Part shown: piece by piece, positions 27,828 through 37,615 of the stretch | How positions within the stretch are numbered: position 1 is the stretch's first letter | Layout: each line of letters starts with the position of its first letter | Assembly: GCF_021390545.1 (NCBI RefSeq) | Contig: NZ_JAJUWR010000008.1 | Coordinates: 62,001 to 126,000 of the forward strand | Origin: Algoriphagus sp. AGSA1 | GTDB lineage: Bacteria; Bacteroidota; Bacteroidia; Cytophagales; Cyclobacteriaceae | Direction of reading: 5' to 3' | Length of the DNA stretch: 64,000 nt | The notes under the pieces: model-generated | What the model was told of the DNA's origin: nothing | The model's database searches: none | The model's input: the letters and a program-made list of their open reading frames with translations, nothing else | Made by a program: the position numbers and the translations under genes

Positions 27828-28427
27828 TTATTCGATCACAAGCGGAAAGGTAATGTCCAGATCCGTTTCCCCTCCAGCTTGTACATAATTGGTGAAATTT
27901 GGATTGTCCGCTCCAGCGAAGTTTTTGTCCAAATCATGTCTGAGTATGATCTGCATAGTTGCAGTAGTAGCAGCAGGGTTCTCGTTTACGGTTACGATTC
28001 CTTTTAAGCCAAGTTTTATCTCACCCTCATCATCATAAGCATAAGTGAGTACTGGAGTCCCTACAAATGCAGAGCCTAGAAAATAAAACTGATGTTCATC
28101 TGATTCCTCACTGATTTCTTCGGTGATATCCTCATTTTCAATGGAGTTGTATAGTTCGATGGTCATCTGATACGTCTTTCCCTTTTCCAATACCACTGTT
28201 TCCACTGTAGGAGTGGCTCCTGTTTCTATCCCTTCAGGATCAGAAGCAGTGAAGTCAAACGACGCACCTACCGGATCGCCGTTTTCATCCAGTTCCAGAA
28301 AGGTAAGAGTGACATCAGTGATCAGTTCTCCGTCATTTTCCGGAGTAGGGTCGTCACTGCTACAGCTGAGCGTGAAGGCCGAGGCTGCTAAAAGAGCCGC
28401 AAGATAGAATAGGTTTTTAGTTTTCAT
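27828..28427 (-). CDS. Lipoprotein partner of the adjacent TonB receptor
   Basis: A 199-residue lipoprotein: signal MKTKNLFYLAALLAASAFTL with lipobox LSC at the start of CSSDDPTPEND. I start at 28427; an upstream in-frame Met at 28448 would run into the receptor gene. The pattern EISEESDEHQFYFLGSAF and the ending ILRHDLDKNF...GGETDLDITFPLVIE matches a Bacteroidota lipoprotein family often named type 1 periplasmic binding fold superfamily and found beside TonB-dependent receptors. It follows the receptor gene by 10 bases and probably acts with it in substrate capture. Confidence 0.75.
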   Translation of the reverse strand: MKTKNLFYLAALLAASAFTLSCSSDDPTPENDGELITDVTLTFLELDENGDPVGASFDFTASDPEGIETGATPTVETVVLEKGKTYQMTIELYNSIENEDITEEISEESDEHQFYFLGSAFVGTPVLTYAYDDEGEIKLGLKGIVTVNENPAATTATMQIILRHDLDKNFAGADNPNFTNYVQAGGETDLDITFPLVIE

Positions 28428-28437
28428 AAGTGATCGG

Positions 28438-30744
28438 TTAGAATTCATAATTGATTTTTATAAGCGCATTTGTTCCCATATCATAGGTGAAGTATCGGAA
28501 TCGGTTCATATAGTCTTTATACCTGGTATTGAACAGGTTTTGTATCTGAAGTCCTAGATTTAGCTTGTCTTCCCCCACTTCAAACTGCTTACTGTAGGAG
28601 ACATTAAACAATGCATAAGCTGGTGGAGGAGGTGCTATATCAAAATCAGGATCTCTGGTTTGCTTGGCCACAAGAACATTGCTTAAGGTTAATTTGTGTG
28701 TAGGGGTGTGTATGTCTTTGGCAAAATCATATGAAATTCCCCATTCCATCCTGTTGGCAGGAATAAAAGGGAGGTAACTATTGTTGTCTGTGTTTTTAGC
28801 TTGGACTATTGCACCCTTCAAATATCCACTCAATTTGCTGGTGAAATCATAGCTTCCGGCAAAATCAAATCCATAAAAGAATGCGTTGGCCTGCAGATAT
28901 TCATAGACATTGAATGTCCCCCGAAGGCTTACAAAAACCTCGCCTGTAGGGTTGAGAAATATGTAATCCCGAATAGGGTTAAGATAGGCAGTCAGTTCTA
29001 GATGAGTTCTCCTACCATCATACTGAAGTTCATTGACCCATTTAAGGGATTTTTCAGATTTTAAATCTGGATTTCCGATTTCTACTGCCGCCGCACCATG
29101 GTGAAGCCCTTGACTAAAGAGTTCATTCACGTTGGGTGGTCTCCAGGCAGAACCTAGATTAGAATTGAAGGTAAGTTCGGGGCTGATATGATATAGTCCG
29201 CCCAGAAATGCTGAGAGGTTCTGATAGTTTAGATCAGAGGATCTTAATTCCTGGTTGATAAATCTCGCGGTTTGAACGTTTCTAAAATCATATCGCAATC
29301 CAGCCTCTATTTCCAAAGGACCCTTGGAGTAGTTCTCCATGGCATAGATGCCTGCATTTAGCATGTCAAAGTTTGGAATGAGTGGGGTAACTCCCGTGCC
29401 GGGTACATTTGAGTTTGCCTGTTGGATAAAATTAATGCCCCATGTCCCACTAAATTCATTCTGATGGGTATGGTTTACATAAAGATCTATAGTGTTGGTG
29501 TAAAGCTCTAAATCCAGACTGGCTTGCTCATTCATGTCTCCACGTCTCTTGTCAAATTCCTGTCGGTGATTAAGCTGAAACCCATATTGAAAATTGACCT
29601 TCCAGTTCTCAGAAATATGGTAATGTGATTTCAGTTTTGCTAGATGATGGGTGACCCGCTGTTTTGGATTGAGAATAGCATAGCTATACTTACCATCTGC
29701 AAAAGGCCGTCCATTTTCAATAATAGCTTCTAAATCCGATAGGTTTCCGGTATGTGAATCCTTTAAAATCCCCAATTCGGTATGAAAAAGACTGTAATAG
29801 GTTTCTAGCCCAAGCTTAGAGGAACTGTAACCAAGTGAACTGCTGAGATTGAGTTCTCGTACTCCGGTGTTTTCCTGAAAGTACCCGGGAGATCTCACAT
29901 TTCCTGAGGTTTTGGCTGAACCCTGAATCCGGTATCCTAAACCCCTCACTCTATCAGAGCCACCCACATGTACCAGGTTGATGTTTCCCATTCGTCCGTT
30001 TGAACCAGCTATCAGGTTCAGGTTGGTTTTATTTTCTTTTTTGGTTGGAAGCGGAGCAGGGTTCACTAAGATTACGCCACCCATGGCTTCGGGGCCAAAT
30101 CTAACCGTTTCTGCACCTTTGACCACGGTGATTTCATCTGCCAGAAAAGGGTCGATCTCTGGTGCATGTTCGGCACCCCATTGCTGCCCTTCCAGCCGGA
30201 TACCATTGTTCATGATCATGATTCGGTTACTGTGCATTCCATGGATTACAGGTTTCGCTATGCTGTTTCCAGTAGAAAAAGTGGACACACCGGAAATTCG
30301 TTTTAGGCTTTCTCCTAGATTCTCTCCTCTCGATTCCAGGAGACCCTCTCCATAAAGTGCCGATACAGCGGTGGTAGTCTGAATTGCGTCCCGGTGTCCA
30401 TGCACATCTACTCCTGTAAGTGACAGCCCTTCATCTTCCAGTCTGTAGGTTTTGGTGAAGTTGCTGGCAGTCAAAGACACTGTATCCATGATAGATTTGT
30501 GTCCTAAGTATTGGATTGTGACGGTGTATGTGCCTTTACAAAGGTTTTTGACTGTAAAATTACCATTTTGATCACTTACAGCCCCTTCTTCAGCTTCTAC
30601 TACCCAGATATAGGCCGCTTCAATAGGCTCATTGTTTTCTAGGTGTATGACCTTTCCCCGAATAGAAAGATTGCAGTCTTGAGCCTCGATACTCAGAGTC
30701 GCTAGCAAGAGAACCGATAATAGGATTCCAGATTTTAAATTCAC
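28438..30744 (-). CDS. TonB-dependent receptor, putative metal uptake
   Basis: A 768-residue outer-membrane receptor. Signal peptide MNLKSGILLSVLLLATLSIE with GTG start at 30744 (the only start that gives the full signal peptide). Order: CarboxypepD_reg-like domain (about 25-110), plug (about 115-240, with SRGENLGESLKRISGVSTFS, RIMIMNNGIRLEGQQWGAEH and EITVVKGAETVRFGPEAMGG), then the barrel, ending TNALIKINYEF. The QQWGAEHAPEID segment recalls ZnuD-like zinc receptors, so metal uptake is suggested but not proven. It is in an operon with the lipoprotein gene downstream. Confidence 0.85.
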   Translation of the reverse strand: MNLKSGILLSVLLLATLSIEAQDCNLSIRGKVIHLENNEPIEAAYIWVVEAEEGAVSDQNGNFTVKNLCKGTYTVTIQYLGHKSIMDTVSLTASNFTKTYRLEDEGLSLTGVDVHGHRDAIQTTTAVSALYGEGLLESRGENLGESLKRISGVSTFSTGNSIAKPVIHGMHSNRIMIMNNGIRLEGQQWGAEHAPEIDPFLADEITVVKGAETVRFGPEAMGGVILVNPAPLPTKKENKTNLNLIAGSNGRMGNINLVHVGGSDRVRGLGYRIQGSAKTSGNVRSPGYFQENTGVRELNLSSSLGYSSSKLGLETYYSLFHTELGILKDSHTGNLSDLEAIIENGRPFADGKYSYAILNPKQRVTHHLAKLKSHYHISENWKVNFQYGFQLNHRQEFDKRRGDMNEQASLDLELYTNTIDLYVNHTHQNEFSGTWGINFIQQANSNVPGTGVTPLIPNFDMLNAGIYAMENYSKGPLEIEAGLRYDFRNVQTARFINQELRSSDLNYQNLSAFLGGLYHISPELTFNSNLGSAWRPPNVNELFSQGLHHGAAAVEIGNPDLKSEKSLKWVNELQYDGRRTHLELTAYLNPIRDYIFLNPTGEVFVSLRGTFNVYEYLQANAFFYGFDFAGSYDFTSKLSGYLKGAIVQAKNTDNNSYLPFIPANRMEWGISYDFAKDIHTPTHKLTLSNVLVAKQTRDPDFDIAPPPPAYALFNVSYSKQFEVGEDKLNLGLQIQNLFNTRYKDYMNRFRYFTYDMGTNALIKINYEF

Positions 30745-31019
30745 AATGCAAAAATAGGGGGAGTAGGATATTTAAACCATAATATTTGAAACAAAGTTGC
30801 ATAGATGGGATAATTGGTCAATTTTGGTCGGGAATAGATCAATTTCAGGCAGGGCTCTATTCTTGCGGCAGATGGATGTTAGCGTGGCAGTGATTTTGTG
30901 TTGAGTCTGGAGACCAAGTTACTGTCCCTATATCGGGTCTTTCCTGGTGTGGACGAATGATCCTCGTCATTCTGTGACAACTGTTCTAATCTGAATTTTC
31001 TAATACGTAATTTTATCCG

Positions 31020-32387
31020 ATGGAATTTGCTATAGTAGATATTGAAACCACGGGGGGAGCTGCCAAGCATGGTGGAATTACAGAGATAGCTGTTTTGATC
31101 CATGACGGGAAGTCCATAGTCAGCGAGTATCAGACCCTTATCAATCCTGAACAAGCGATACCTACTTATATCACTGGCCTGACGGGAATCGATAATTTTA
31201 TGGTCAGGCATGAACCTACTTTCGAAGCTATTCATGAAGAACTGTGGGAATTATTGAAAGACCGGATTTTTGTAGCCCATAACGTAAATTTTGACTACGG
31301 TTTTCTACGGGAAGCTTTTATGAAAGTGGGAAAGGAGCTCAAAACGCCGAAATTGTGTACGGTGCGACTGAGCAGGAAAGTCTATCCTGGAATGAGATCC
31401 TATAGCCTAGGGCGGCTTTGCGAAAGCCAGCGTATTCCTATCGAAGCGAGGCACCGGGCAATGGGAGATGCCAAGGCCACTGCTATTTTGTTTGATCGAA
31501 TGATCAAGACTGATTATCAGATCATCAACCAGTCTCTGAAGAAAAACACCGGTGAGGCTTTTCTTCCTCCTAATTTCCCTCATTCCAGGTTTAAGGAGAT
31601 CCCCACGTCCTGTGGAGTGTATTACATGCTGGATGAAAATGGCAAAGTGATCTATGTGGGCAAGGCAATAAATATCAGAGAGCGGTTCAAAAATCACTTT
31701 TCAGGTCAGCTACTACCAAATCTAAAGCAGAAACTTAAGACAGAAGTCTTTGATCTGAAGTGGGAGCTGACGGGTAGTGAATTTATGGCGCTTCTATACG
31801 AAGCTTTGGAGATCAAAAGATTATGGCCTAAGTATAATTCTGCTTTGAAGCTTCCCAAGCGTACCTTTGGTTTGTTCCATTACGAGGATAATTCCGGTTA
31901 TGGGAGATTTCAGGTGTCTAAAGTCACTAAGTTTTTCAAACCGATCGAGTCCTTTTTATCAATAGAAGAGGCAAATGCTTTTCTTAAAACAGGGATTGTG
32001 ACCTATGGGCTGTGTCCTAAGCTATGTGGACTTAGGAAAATAAATTGTTCCACCGACGACGAAATGTGTTGTGGAGGAGCCTGTAGCTTTACTGAGAAAC
32101 CCAAGGAGTATAACCAGCGGGTAGGGGAATTCATGGGGAAAATAAGAGAAACCCAAAAGGAAATCCTGATTAGGCTGGAAGGGAGAACTCCCGAAGAGTA
32201 CGCCTATTGTATGTTTGAAAGTGGCATGCTGAGTAAATTTGCCTATGTAGATTCCAAAACTACTTCAGAGGATACTATACCTTCCTTGCTGAATCCGGTG
32301 CCCCAGGTGCCTGAGACATATTATCTGTTAAGGCAATATATTCATCAAATCAAACCGGAGCAGATTTCAGTACTTGAGCCTTCTTGA
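31020..32387 (+). CDS. DEDD exonuclease / GIY-YIG nuclease fusion
   Basis: A 455-residue DNA repair nuclease. Residues 1-170 form a DnaQ-type 3'-5' exonuclease: ExoI VDIETTGG, ExoII HNVNFDYGFL and ExoIII HRAMGDAKAT. Residues about 195-275 form a GIY-YIG domain (CGVYYMLDENGKVIYVGKAI, then RERFKNHF with the catalytic Arg and a later Glu in LLYEALEIKRL). It is an UvrC/Cho-like architecture of the kind seen in DnaQ-UvrC-like fusion proteins. A Cys-rich stretch (CPKLCGLRKINCSTDDEMCC) at about 322-341 may bind metal. It probably incises damaged DNA. Confidence 0.87.
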   Translation: MEFAIVDIETTGGAAKHGGITEIAVLIHDGKSIVSEYQTLINPEQAIPTYITGLTGIDNFMVRHEPTFEAIHEELWELLKDRIFVAHNVNFDYGFLREAFMKVGKELKTPKLCTVRLSRKVYPGMRSYSLGRLCESQRIPIEARHRAMGDAKATAILFDRMIKTDYQIINQSLKKNTGEAFLPPNFPHSRFKEIPTSCGVYYMLDENGKVIYVGKAINIRERFKNHFSGQLLPNLKQKLKTEVFDLKWELTGSEFMALLYEALEIKRLWPKYNSALKLPKRTFGLFHYEDNSGYGRFQVSKVTKFFKPIESFLSIEEANAFLKTGIVTYGLCPKLCGLRKINCSTDDEMCCGGACSFTEKPKEYNQRVGEFMGKIRETQKEILIRLEGRTPEEYAYCMFESGMLSKFAYVDSKTTSEDTIPSLLNPVPQVPETYYLLRQYIHQIKPEQISVLEPS

Positions 32388-32392
32388 TTAAT

Positions 32393-33292
32393 TTATAGAT
32401 TAACAGCATTAAATGTGTCTCCCTGAGCTAAGTCTCCGGTGTCGAAACCTTTTTTAAACCACCTCATGCGCTGGGCTGAGGTGCCATGAGTGAATGAATC
32501 CGGTGTCACGCGGCCAGTGGCTTGCTTCTGAAGCCTATCATCTCCGATCGCATTTGCTGCGTTCAAAGCTTCTTCCAGATCTCCTTTTTCCATCCAGCCT
32601 AATGATTTTTGACTGTGGTGAGCCCATACTCCAGCCAAAAAATCTGCCTGTAATTCCAATCTTACAGAATATTGATTGTATTCTTTTTCACTTACCTGTC
32701 CCCGAAGTTTGTCCAGCTTCGCAGTAATCCCCATTATTTTTTGAATATGATGGCCCACCTCATGGGCGATGACATAGGCTTGGGCAAAATCACCCGGGGC
32801 GTTCAGTTTGAGTTCCATGTCTTCGAAAAAACCGAGATCGATGTACAGCTTTTCATCACCTGGACAGTAGAACGGCCCTGTAGCACTTGACGCCGATCCA
32901 CATGCAGAGGATACCTGTCCGCTAAAAAGCACCAGCGTCGGCTCCCTGTAATTTTCCAGAAGTTTATTCCACACATCTTCCGTGTCTGCCAATATCGTCT
33001 CACTAAATGCCGCTAATCGATCTTCCTCAGCAGAAGGGGGATAGTTTGTTTCCGTAGTAAAGCTTTGACCTCCTCCGCCCAAGAAGCCTCCCAGAAAGTT
33101 TAGAGGGTTAGTACCTGTAACGACCGAAAAAGCAATAACGAGCCCGATGATTATCAGTCCGGTTTTAGAAAAGAGGATTTTGATCAGCGGGCCGATCAGT
33201 AGGGGGTTAAATCCTCCTCCTCCCCGCATTCCAGCGCCATGGCCCCGTCTATCCTCTACGTTGGAGCTTCGTCTTTTTCCTTCCCATTTCAT
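32393..33292 (-). CDS. YpfJ-family neutral zinc metallopeptidase
   Basis: A 299-residue membrane-anchored protein of the YpfJ/KPN_02809 zinc metallopeptidase family. The N-terminus is basic (KWEGKRRSSNVEDRRGHGAG), followed by a membrane helix (about 45-65, KTGLIIIGLVIAFSVVTG), and the catalytic zinc motif HEVGHHIQ with a downstream Glu in ELQADFLAGVWAHHS. The closing SFTHGTSAQRMRWFKKGFDT is typical of the family. The substrate is unknown. It converges on the nuclease gene with 5 bases between stops. Confidence 0.9.
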   Translation of the reverse strand: MKWEGKRRSSNVEDRRGHGAGMRGGGGFNPLLIGPLIKILFSKTGLIIIGLVIAFSVVTGTNPLNFLGGFLGGGGQSFTTETNYPPSAEEDRLAAFSETILADTEDVWNKLLENYREPTLVLFSGQVSSACGSASSATGPFYCPGDEKLYIDLGFFEDMELKLNAPGDFAQAYVIAHEVGHHIQKIMGITAKLDKLRGQVSEKEYNQYSVRLELQADFLAGVWAHHSQKSLGWMEKGDLEEALNAANAIGDDRLQKQATGRVTPDSFTHGTSAQRMRWFKKGFDTGDLAQGDTFNAVNL

Positions 33293-33389
33293 AGACTAAA
33301 AGGTTATATTTTGCTTAAAATTAACCAAATTGAGCAATTAGATAGTGGCATCATCTATTTTCAAAGAAATTTTAAACAACCCAAAACCT

Positions 33390-34163
33390 ATGAATTATAC
33401 CATTTTCAAACGGCTCTCTTTATCCTTGGCTTTGATTGCGTCATTTACTGTGGCAAATGGCCAGACAGGAGTAGGGGCTAAGCCTGTAAAGGGAGCAAAA
33501 TTATACCTGGACGGGAGCAAAAAATCCCTAGAGAAAAACTGGGAGTATTGGGAAGGCCCCAGGTTCAAAGCTGAAATGCCCATCAAATGGCAGGAAGTGA
33601 CGGATCCCGTAGGAGGAGGAAAAGCCATCAGCAGTAATGACCCAGCCGCTGCAGGAGGCTTATACGGTGCCGCGGATATCGTGACAAAAGATAAATTCAG
33701 GGATTTCCATGCACATGTAGAGTTCTTTATCAAAAATGAGGGAGGGAATTCCGGGGTCTATTTGCAAAATAGGTATGAGATCCAGATACTGGATGGAGAT
33801 TACGGGGATCATGGGATGGCGGCCCTGATCAATGAGCATATCCCTGTCTCTGAGGAATACCTGGGTACAGGTACCTGGAATGCCTATGATATAATGTTCA
33901 AAGCAGCCCGCTTCGAAAACGGGCAGTTAATAGCCAAGCCTAGAGCTACAGTATATTTCAATGGTGTTAAAATCCATGAGGACAAAGAGATTCAGCAGGT
34001 ATGGGGAGGTCCCAATTCCGGCCTTGATGGAGGAAATGAAGGTGGGAAAGGAATCACTGATACTCCTGGTGGATTGAAGCTTCAGGCAGAAGGCCATGAT
34101 GTTTTTTATAGAAATATCTGGATAAAAAAACTTGACCTAGATGGTCAATCCACAGACTTTTGA
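33390..34163 (+). CDS. DUF1080 (3-keto-disaccharide hydrolase-like) secreted protein
   Basis: A 257-residue exported protein with a signal peptide ending near VANGQ. The start at 33390 (MNYTIFKRLSLSLALIASF) is chosen because it begins the signal peptide; an in-frame Met at 33345 would place 15 polar residues before it. The mature chain is a concanavalin-like DUF1080 domain with FRDFHAHVEFFIKNEGGNSG, VYLQNRYEIQILD, TGTWNAYDIMFKA and VYFNGVKIHED. DUF1080 proteins in Bacteroidota are linked to hydrolysis of 3-keto glycosides; no partner oxidoreductase is seen nearby. A terminator follows. Confidence 0.88.
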   Translation: MNYTIFKRLSLSLALIASFTVANGQTGVGAKPVKGAKLYLDGSKKSLEKNWEYWEGPRFKAEMPIKWQEVTDPVGGGKAISSNDPAAAGGLYGAADIVTKDKFRDFHAHVEFFIKNEGGNSGVYLQNRYEIQILDGDYGDHGMAALINEHIPVSEEYLGTGTWNAYDIMFKAARFENGQLIAKPRATVYFNGVKIHEDKEIQQVWGGPNSGLDGGNEGGKGITDTPGGLKLQAEGHDVFYRNIWIKKLDLDGQSTDF

Positions 34164-34638
34164 GGGGAAAGCCCAGCTAAAAAAAGCCCTGGTCTTTACT
34201 GGTTCAGGGCTTTTTTATAAGTTTTTGCCACATTTCGGGAAGTATTGGATTCCTGAAGGCGCAAAAGAAGGTTCGATTAAAGCGGTTTCAGTCCTCAGTG
34301 GAACCTGGGGAAAGTCGGCTATAGTCGTCAATCGTGATTTGGGTAATTATATTCATTAAAGGGTGTTCGATGTTTTGCCAGCTGATAAGCTATCGTGCAG
34401 GTTCCCTGGCATCGGATTCTTTCGAATATTTTGGGTGATTTTAGGGGCAGATCCGTTTGGTACTGATTTGGTTGAATTGTGTTTGAATGTCGTTAGTGGG
34501 GTCTGTAAATCTGGCTTTTACTTTGTTTATGTGTAAATATATTGATATTGGGTTTAATTTCTTATCAAACAAGGTGAAATTGTGATAAAAAATGGAAAAG
34601 TGGTTTCATTTCCTGATGAGCAGTTGGAGGCTGTTTTA
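34164..34638. other. Intergenic region, no gene seen
   Basis: 475 bases between the DUF1080 gene and the converging sixA-like gene. Apart from the terminator at 34180-34216 it is AT-rich and holds no convincing gene. A 33-codon open stretch at about 34558-34659 overlaps the end of the sixA-like gene and was not accepted. Confidence 0.5.
34180..34216 (+). terminator. Rho-independent terminator after the DUF1080 gene
   Basis: aaaaaagccctg (34180-34191) pairs perfectly with cagggctttttt (34205-34216) around a 13-base loop; the T run gives a classical terminator about 15 bases past the stop. Confidence 0.88.
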
Positions 34639-35106
34639 TCATTGGATTATTTCCTTTAGTGTACCGGTTCCAAACCCTATCATTTTCCAATCAGTTATTT
34701 CCAAGTCAAGCAATGCCAGCATTCCGGGTTGTAGGCCTAGGTAGTTTTCACCGGATAGATGAGCCAGGAGCAAGCTCAAGGTTGGATTATGGCCTATAAG
34801 CAGACAGGTCTCTACTGTTTTTGGGGTTTTCTCGAGTATCTCTATAATATTTCGGAGATCTCCCTGATAAATTTCCTTGGTGAATTTGGACTCTTTAATG
34901 ACCAATTCACTGCCAACCAATTCGGCGGTTTCCATGGTTCTCTCCGCAGTGGAGCAATAGAGCAAATCTATATTTTTCAAGTCTTCTCTGAGGTTTTTAG
35001 CCATCCTAGTAAGGTTTTCCCGGCCTTTTTCGGTGAGTTGTCGTTGAAAATCCGACCCATTCGAAAAACCCGCCTCTCCGTGCCTGAGTAAAAACAATCT
35101 CTTCAT
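34639..35106 (-). CDS. SixA-like histidine phosphatase
   Basis: A 155-residue small histidine phosphatase. RHGEAG near the start provides the phospho-accepting His; the second conserved His is in LIGHNPTLSLLLAHL, and Arg in STAERTMETAE completes the site. In E. coli SixA dephosphorylates phosphohistidine on phosphotransfer proteins (ArcB, NPr). The substrate here is unknown. It is divergent from topA. Confidence 0.87.
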   Translation of the reverse strand: MKRLFLLRHGEAGFSNGSDFQRQLTEKGRENLTRMAKNLREDLKNIDLLYCSTAERTMETAELVGSELVIKESKFTKEIYQGDLRNIIEILEKTPKTVETCLLIGHNPTLSLLLAHLSGENYLGLQPGMLALLDLEITDWKMIGFGTGTLKEIIQ

Positions 35107-35261
35107 GATAAGTGCTTTATGTCTTCAAAAGAATTCTTTGCTTTGAACAAAAACCTATCCAAATGCAGCTGACAATAGTTTAATTATTTGGACGAGAATA
35201 CAATGCCATCTATTTTTAGCTTTTCTTATCGGGTTTGAAATCCCGGAAAAACCGCTTTTCT

Positions 35262-37589
35262 ATGTCAAAAAACCTAGTTATCGTCGAGTCACCTGCCAAA
35301 GCCAAAACCATAGAAGGGTACCTGGGCAAAGATTATAAAGTAGCTTCCAGCTACGGTCATGTCAGGGATCTTCCTAAAGGTGATAAAGCGATTGATATTA
35401 AAAATAGATTCAGTCCTACCTATGAAGTCACTCCCGACAAGAAGGAAGTGATCAAAAACCTAAAAGCTTTGGTAAAAGATGCGGAGACCGTCTTCCTCGC
35501 AAGTGATGATGACCGCGAGGGAGAGGCTATATCCTGGCATCTAAAAGAAGTATTGAAGCTCAAGGATGAAAACACCCGGAGGATAGTGTTCAGGGAGATC
35601 ACTAAAAACGCGATCACGAAGGCAATAGAGAATCCTAGAGGGATAGACATAGATCTGGTCAATGCACAGCAAGCCAGGAGGATTTTGGATCGTTTGGTAG
35701 GGTTTGAACTTTCACCAATATTGTGGAAGAAAATCAAGACGGGATTATCGGCAGGAAGGGTTCAGTCGGTGGCGGTACGCCTTATAGTGGATCGAGAACG
35801 TGAAATAGAACAACATAAGGCAAAATCAAGCTTTAGAATCACTGCGATTTTCGAAGTAGAAGGAAAAACATTCCAAGCAGAACTCCCCAAAAAGTTCGAT
35901 ACCAAAGCGGAGGCAGAGGAATTCCTCAGAAAATGCCTTGATGCTGATTTTTCTGTTGCCAACCTGGAGAAAAAACCAGGAAAGAAATCGCCAGCCGCAC
36001 CTTTTACCACTTCTACGCTTCAGCAGGAGGCCAGTAGAAAACTTTATTTCTCTGTAGCCCAGACTATGTCGGTAGCACAGAAACTTTATGAAGCGGGTAA
36101 GATTACCTATATGAGAACCGATAGTGTAAACCTTTCTGAAGATGCCATGTCTTCGGCCAAAAACGCGATCCTTGAATCCTATGGAAGCAAGTACCATAAA
36201 TCCAGAAAATTCGCCACCAAGTCTGAAGGTGCCCAGGAAGCTCACGAAGCCATTAGGCCTACGGATTTCGGAACCACCCAAGCTTCCGGTGACCGCAATG
36301 AGCAGCGACTTTATGAACTGATCTGGAAACGTGCCATTGCATCCCAGATGGCAGACGCGGAACTGGAAAAAACTATCATTACCATAGATATTTCCAACCA
36401 ACCTCAAAATCTCGTTGCCACTGGGGAGATAATTAAGTTTGATGGCTTTCTGAAAGTCTATCTGGAGAGTACTGACGACGAGCCTGAGGAGGAAGATGGG
36501 AACGAGGGCAAGGCTTTATTGCCTCCTCTGACTGTGGGGCAGCACTTGAGCTTGCAGCAGATGAAAGGCCGTGAAACTTTCACCAGGCCTTCTCCTAGAT
36601 ATACAGAGGCTTCCTTGGTGAAAAAATTAGAGGAATTGGGAATTGGGCGTCCTTCTACGTATGCCCCTACTATTTCTACTATCCAGCGAAGGGAATATGT
36701 GATCAAAGAGTCAAGGGACGGTACTCCTAGAAATTACGTGGAAATGCTCATTTCCAAAGGAGAATTTAAGGATGCTACCAAGACAGAAACTACAGGAGCG
36801 GAGAAGCAAAAACTTTTTCCTACCAATATAGCGATGGTTGTAAATGATTTCCTCGTAGAGCATTTCCCTAATGTGATTGACTTTAGCTTCACCGCAAGGG
36901 TTGAAAAGGAATTCGATGATATTGCCGCCGGAGGTCAAGTGTGGCAGGATATGCTGGACTCCTTTTATGGGGATTTTCATAAAAATGTGGAGGAAACCGA
37001 GCAAGTGTCCCGTCAGGATATCAATTCCAGCCGTGAACTTGGCAATCATCCAGTAAGCGGAAAACCAATGATCGCCAGATTGGGAAGATTTGGACCATTG
37101 GTGCAGATCGGAGATGCAGAAGACGAGGAAAAGCAATTTGCCAGCCTCAAAAAAGGACAGTTCATAGAAAATATCACGATGGAAGACGCACTGGAGCTAT
37201 TTAAATTGCCTAGGGACATCGGGATGTTTGAGGATAAAAAGATGGTAGCCGCAATTGGCAGATTCGGGCCCTACATCCGTCATGACGGCAACTTTGTGTC
37301 TCTTCCTAAAGAGATGGATCCTTTGAGCGTGACCGAAGAAGAGGCAATTCAGCTGATCAAAGACAAGCGAGAGGCAGATGCAAAGAAGCATATCAAATCT
37401 TTTGATGAAAATCCCGAGATTCAGGTTTTGAATGGGAGATGGGGCCCATACATCAAGATGGGGAAGAACAACTACAAAATCCCCAAGGATAAGGAAGCAG
37501 AGAGTTTGACTTATGATGAAACTATTCATATTATTGAAAACCAGCCAGAACCAAAGAAAAAAGGCGGAAGGTTTGCCAAAAAGAAATAA
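35262..37589 (+). CDS. topA: DNA topoisomerase I
   Basis: Relaxes negative supercoils by single-strand passage. The 775 residues start KNLVIVESPAKAKTIEGYLG with the Toprim domain (DDDREGEAISWHL), then the type IA gate with the active-site Tyr in ITYMRTDSVNLS and IGRPSTYAPTISTIQRREYV. No C-terminal zinc-finger cysteines are visible; instead there are TopoI C-terminal repeats (ARLGRFGPLVQIGDAEDEEK and AIGRFGPYIRHDGNFVSLPK) and a Lys-rich tail. Start ATG at 35262; an earlier in-frame start at 35235 adds residues not typical of TopA. Confidence 0.95.
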   Translation: MSKNLVIVESPAKAKTIEGYLGKDYKVASSYGHVRDLPKGDKAIDIKNRFSPTYEVTPDKKEVIKNLKALVKDAETVFLASDDDREGEAISWHLKEVLKLKDENTRRIVFREITKNAITKAIENPRGIDIDLVNAQQARRILDRLVGFELSPILWKKIKTGLSAGRVQSVAVRLIVDREREIEQHKAKSSFRITAIFEVEGKTFQAELPKKFDTKAEAEEFLRKCLDADFSVANLEKKPGKKSPAAPFTTSTLQQEASRKLYFSVAQTMSVAQKLYEAGKITYMRTDSVNLSEDAMSSAKNAILESYGSKYHKSRKFATKSEGAQEAHEAIRPTDFGTTQASGDRNEQRLYELIWKRAIASQMADAELEKTIITIDISNQPQNLVATGEIIKFDGFLKVYLESTDDEPEEEDGNEGKALLPPLTVGQHLSLQQMKGRETFTRPSPRYTEASLVKKLEELGIGRPSTYAPTISTIQRREYVIKESRDGTPRNYVEMLISKGEFKDATKTETTGAEKQKLFPTNIAMVVNDFLVEHFPNVIDFSFTARVEKEFDDIAAGGQVWQDMLDSFYGDFHKNVEETEQVSRQDINSSRELGNHPVSGKPMIARLGRFGPLVQIGDAEDEEKQFASLKKGQFIENITMEDALELFKLPRDIGMFEDKKMVAAIGRFGPYIRHDGNFVSLPKEMDPLSVTEEEAIQLIKDKREADAKKHIKSFDENPEIQVLNGRWGPYIKMGKNNYKIPKDKEAESLTYDETIHIIENQPEPKKKGGRFAKKK

Positions 37590-37615
37590 GTAAGCAACAT
37601 CCTAACCCTGCTTTT

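Noticed and set aside
34558..34659. 33-codon open stretch with a plausible-looking peptide (IVIKNGKVVSFPDEQL)
   Set aside because: No good start, overlaps the end of the sixA-like gene, and too short to tell from chance.
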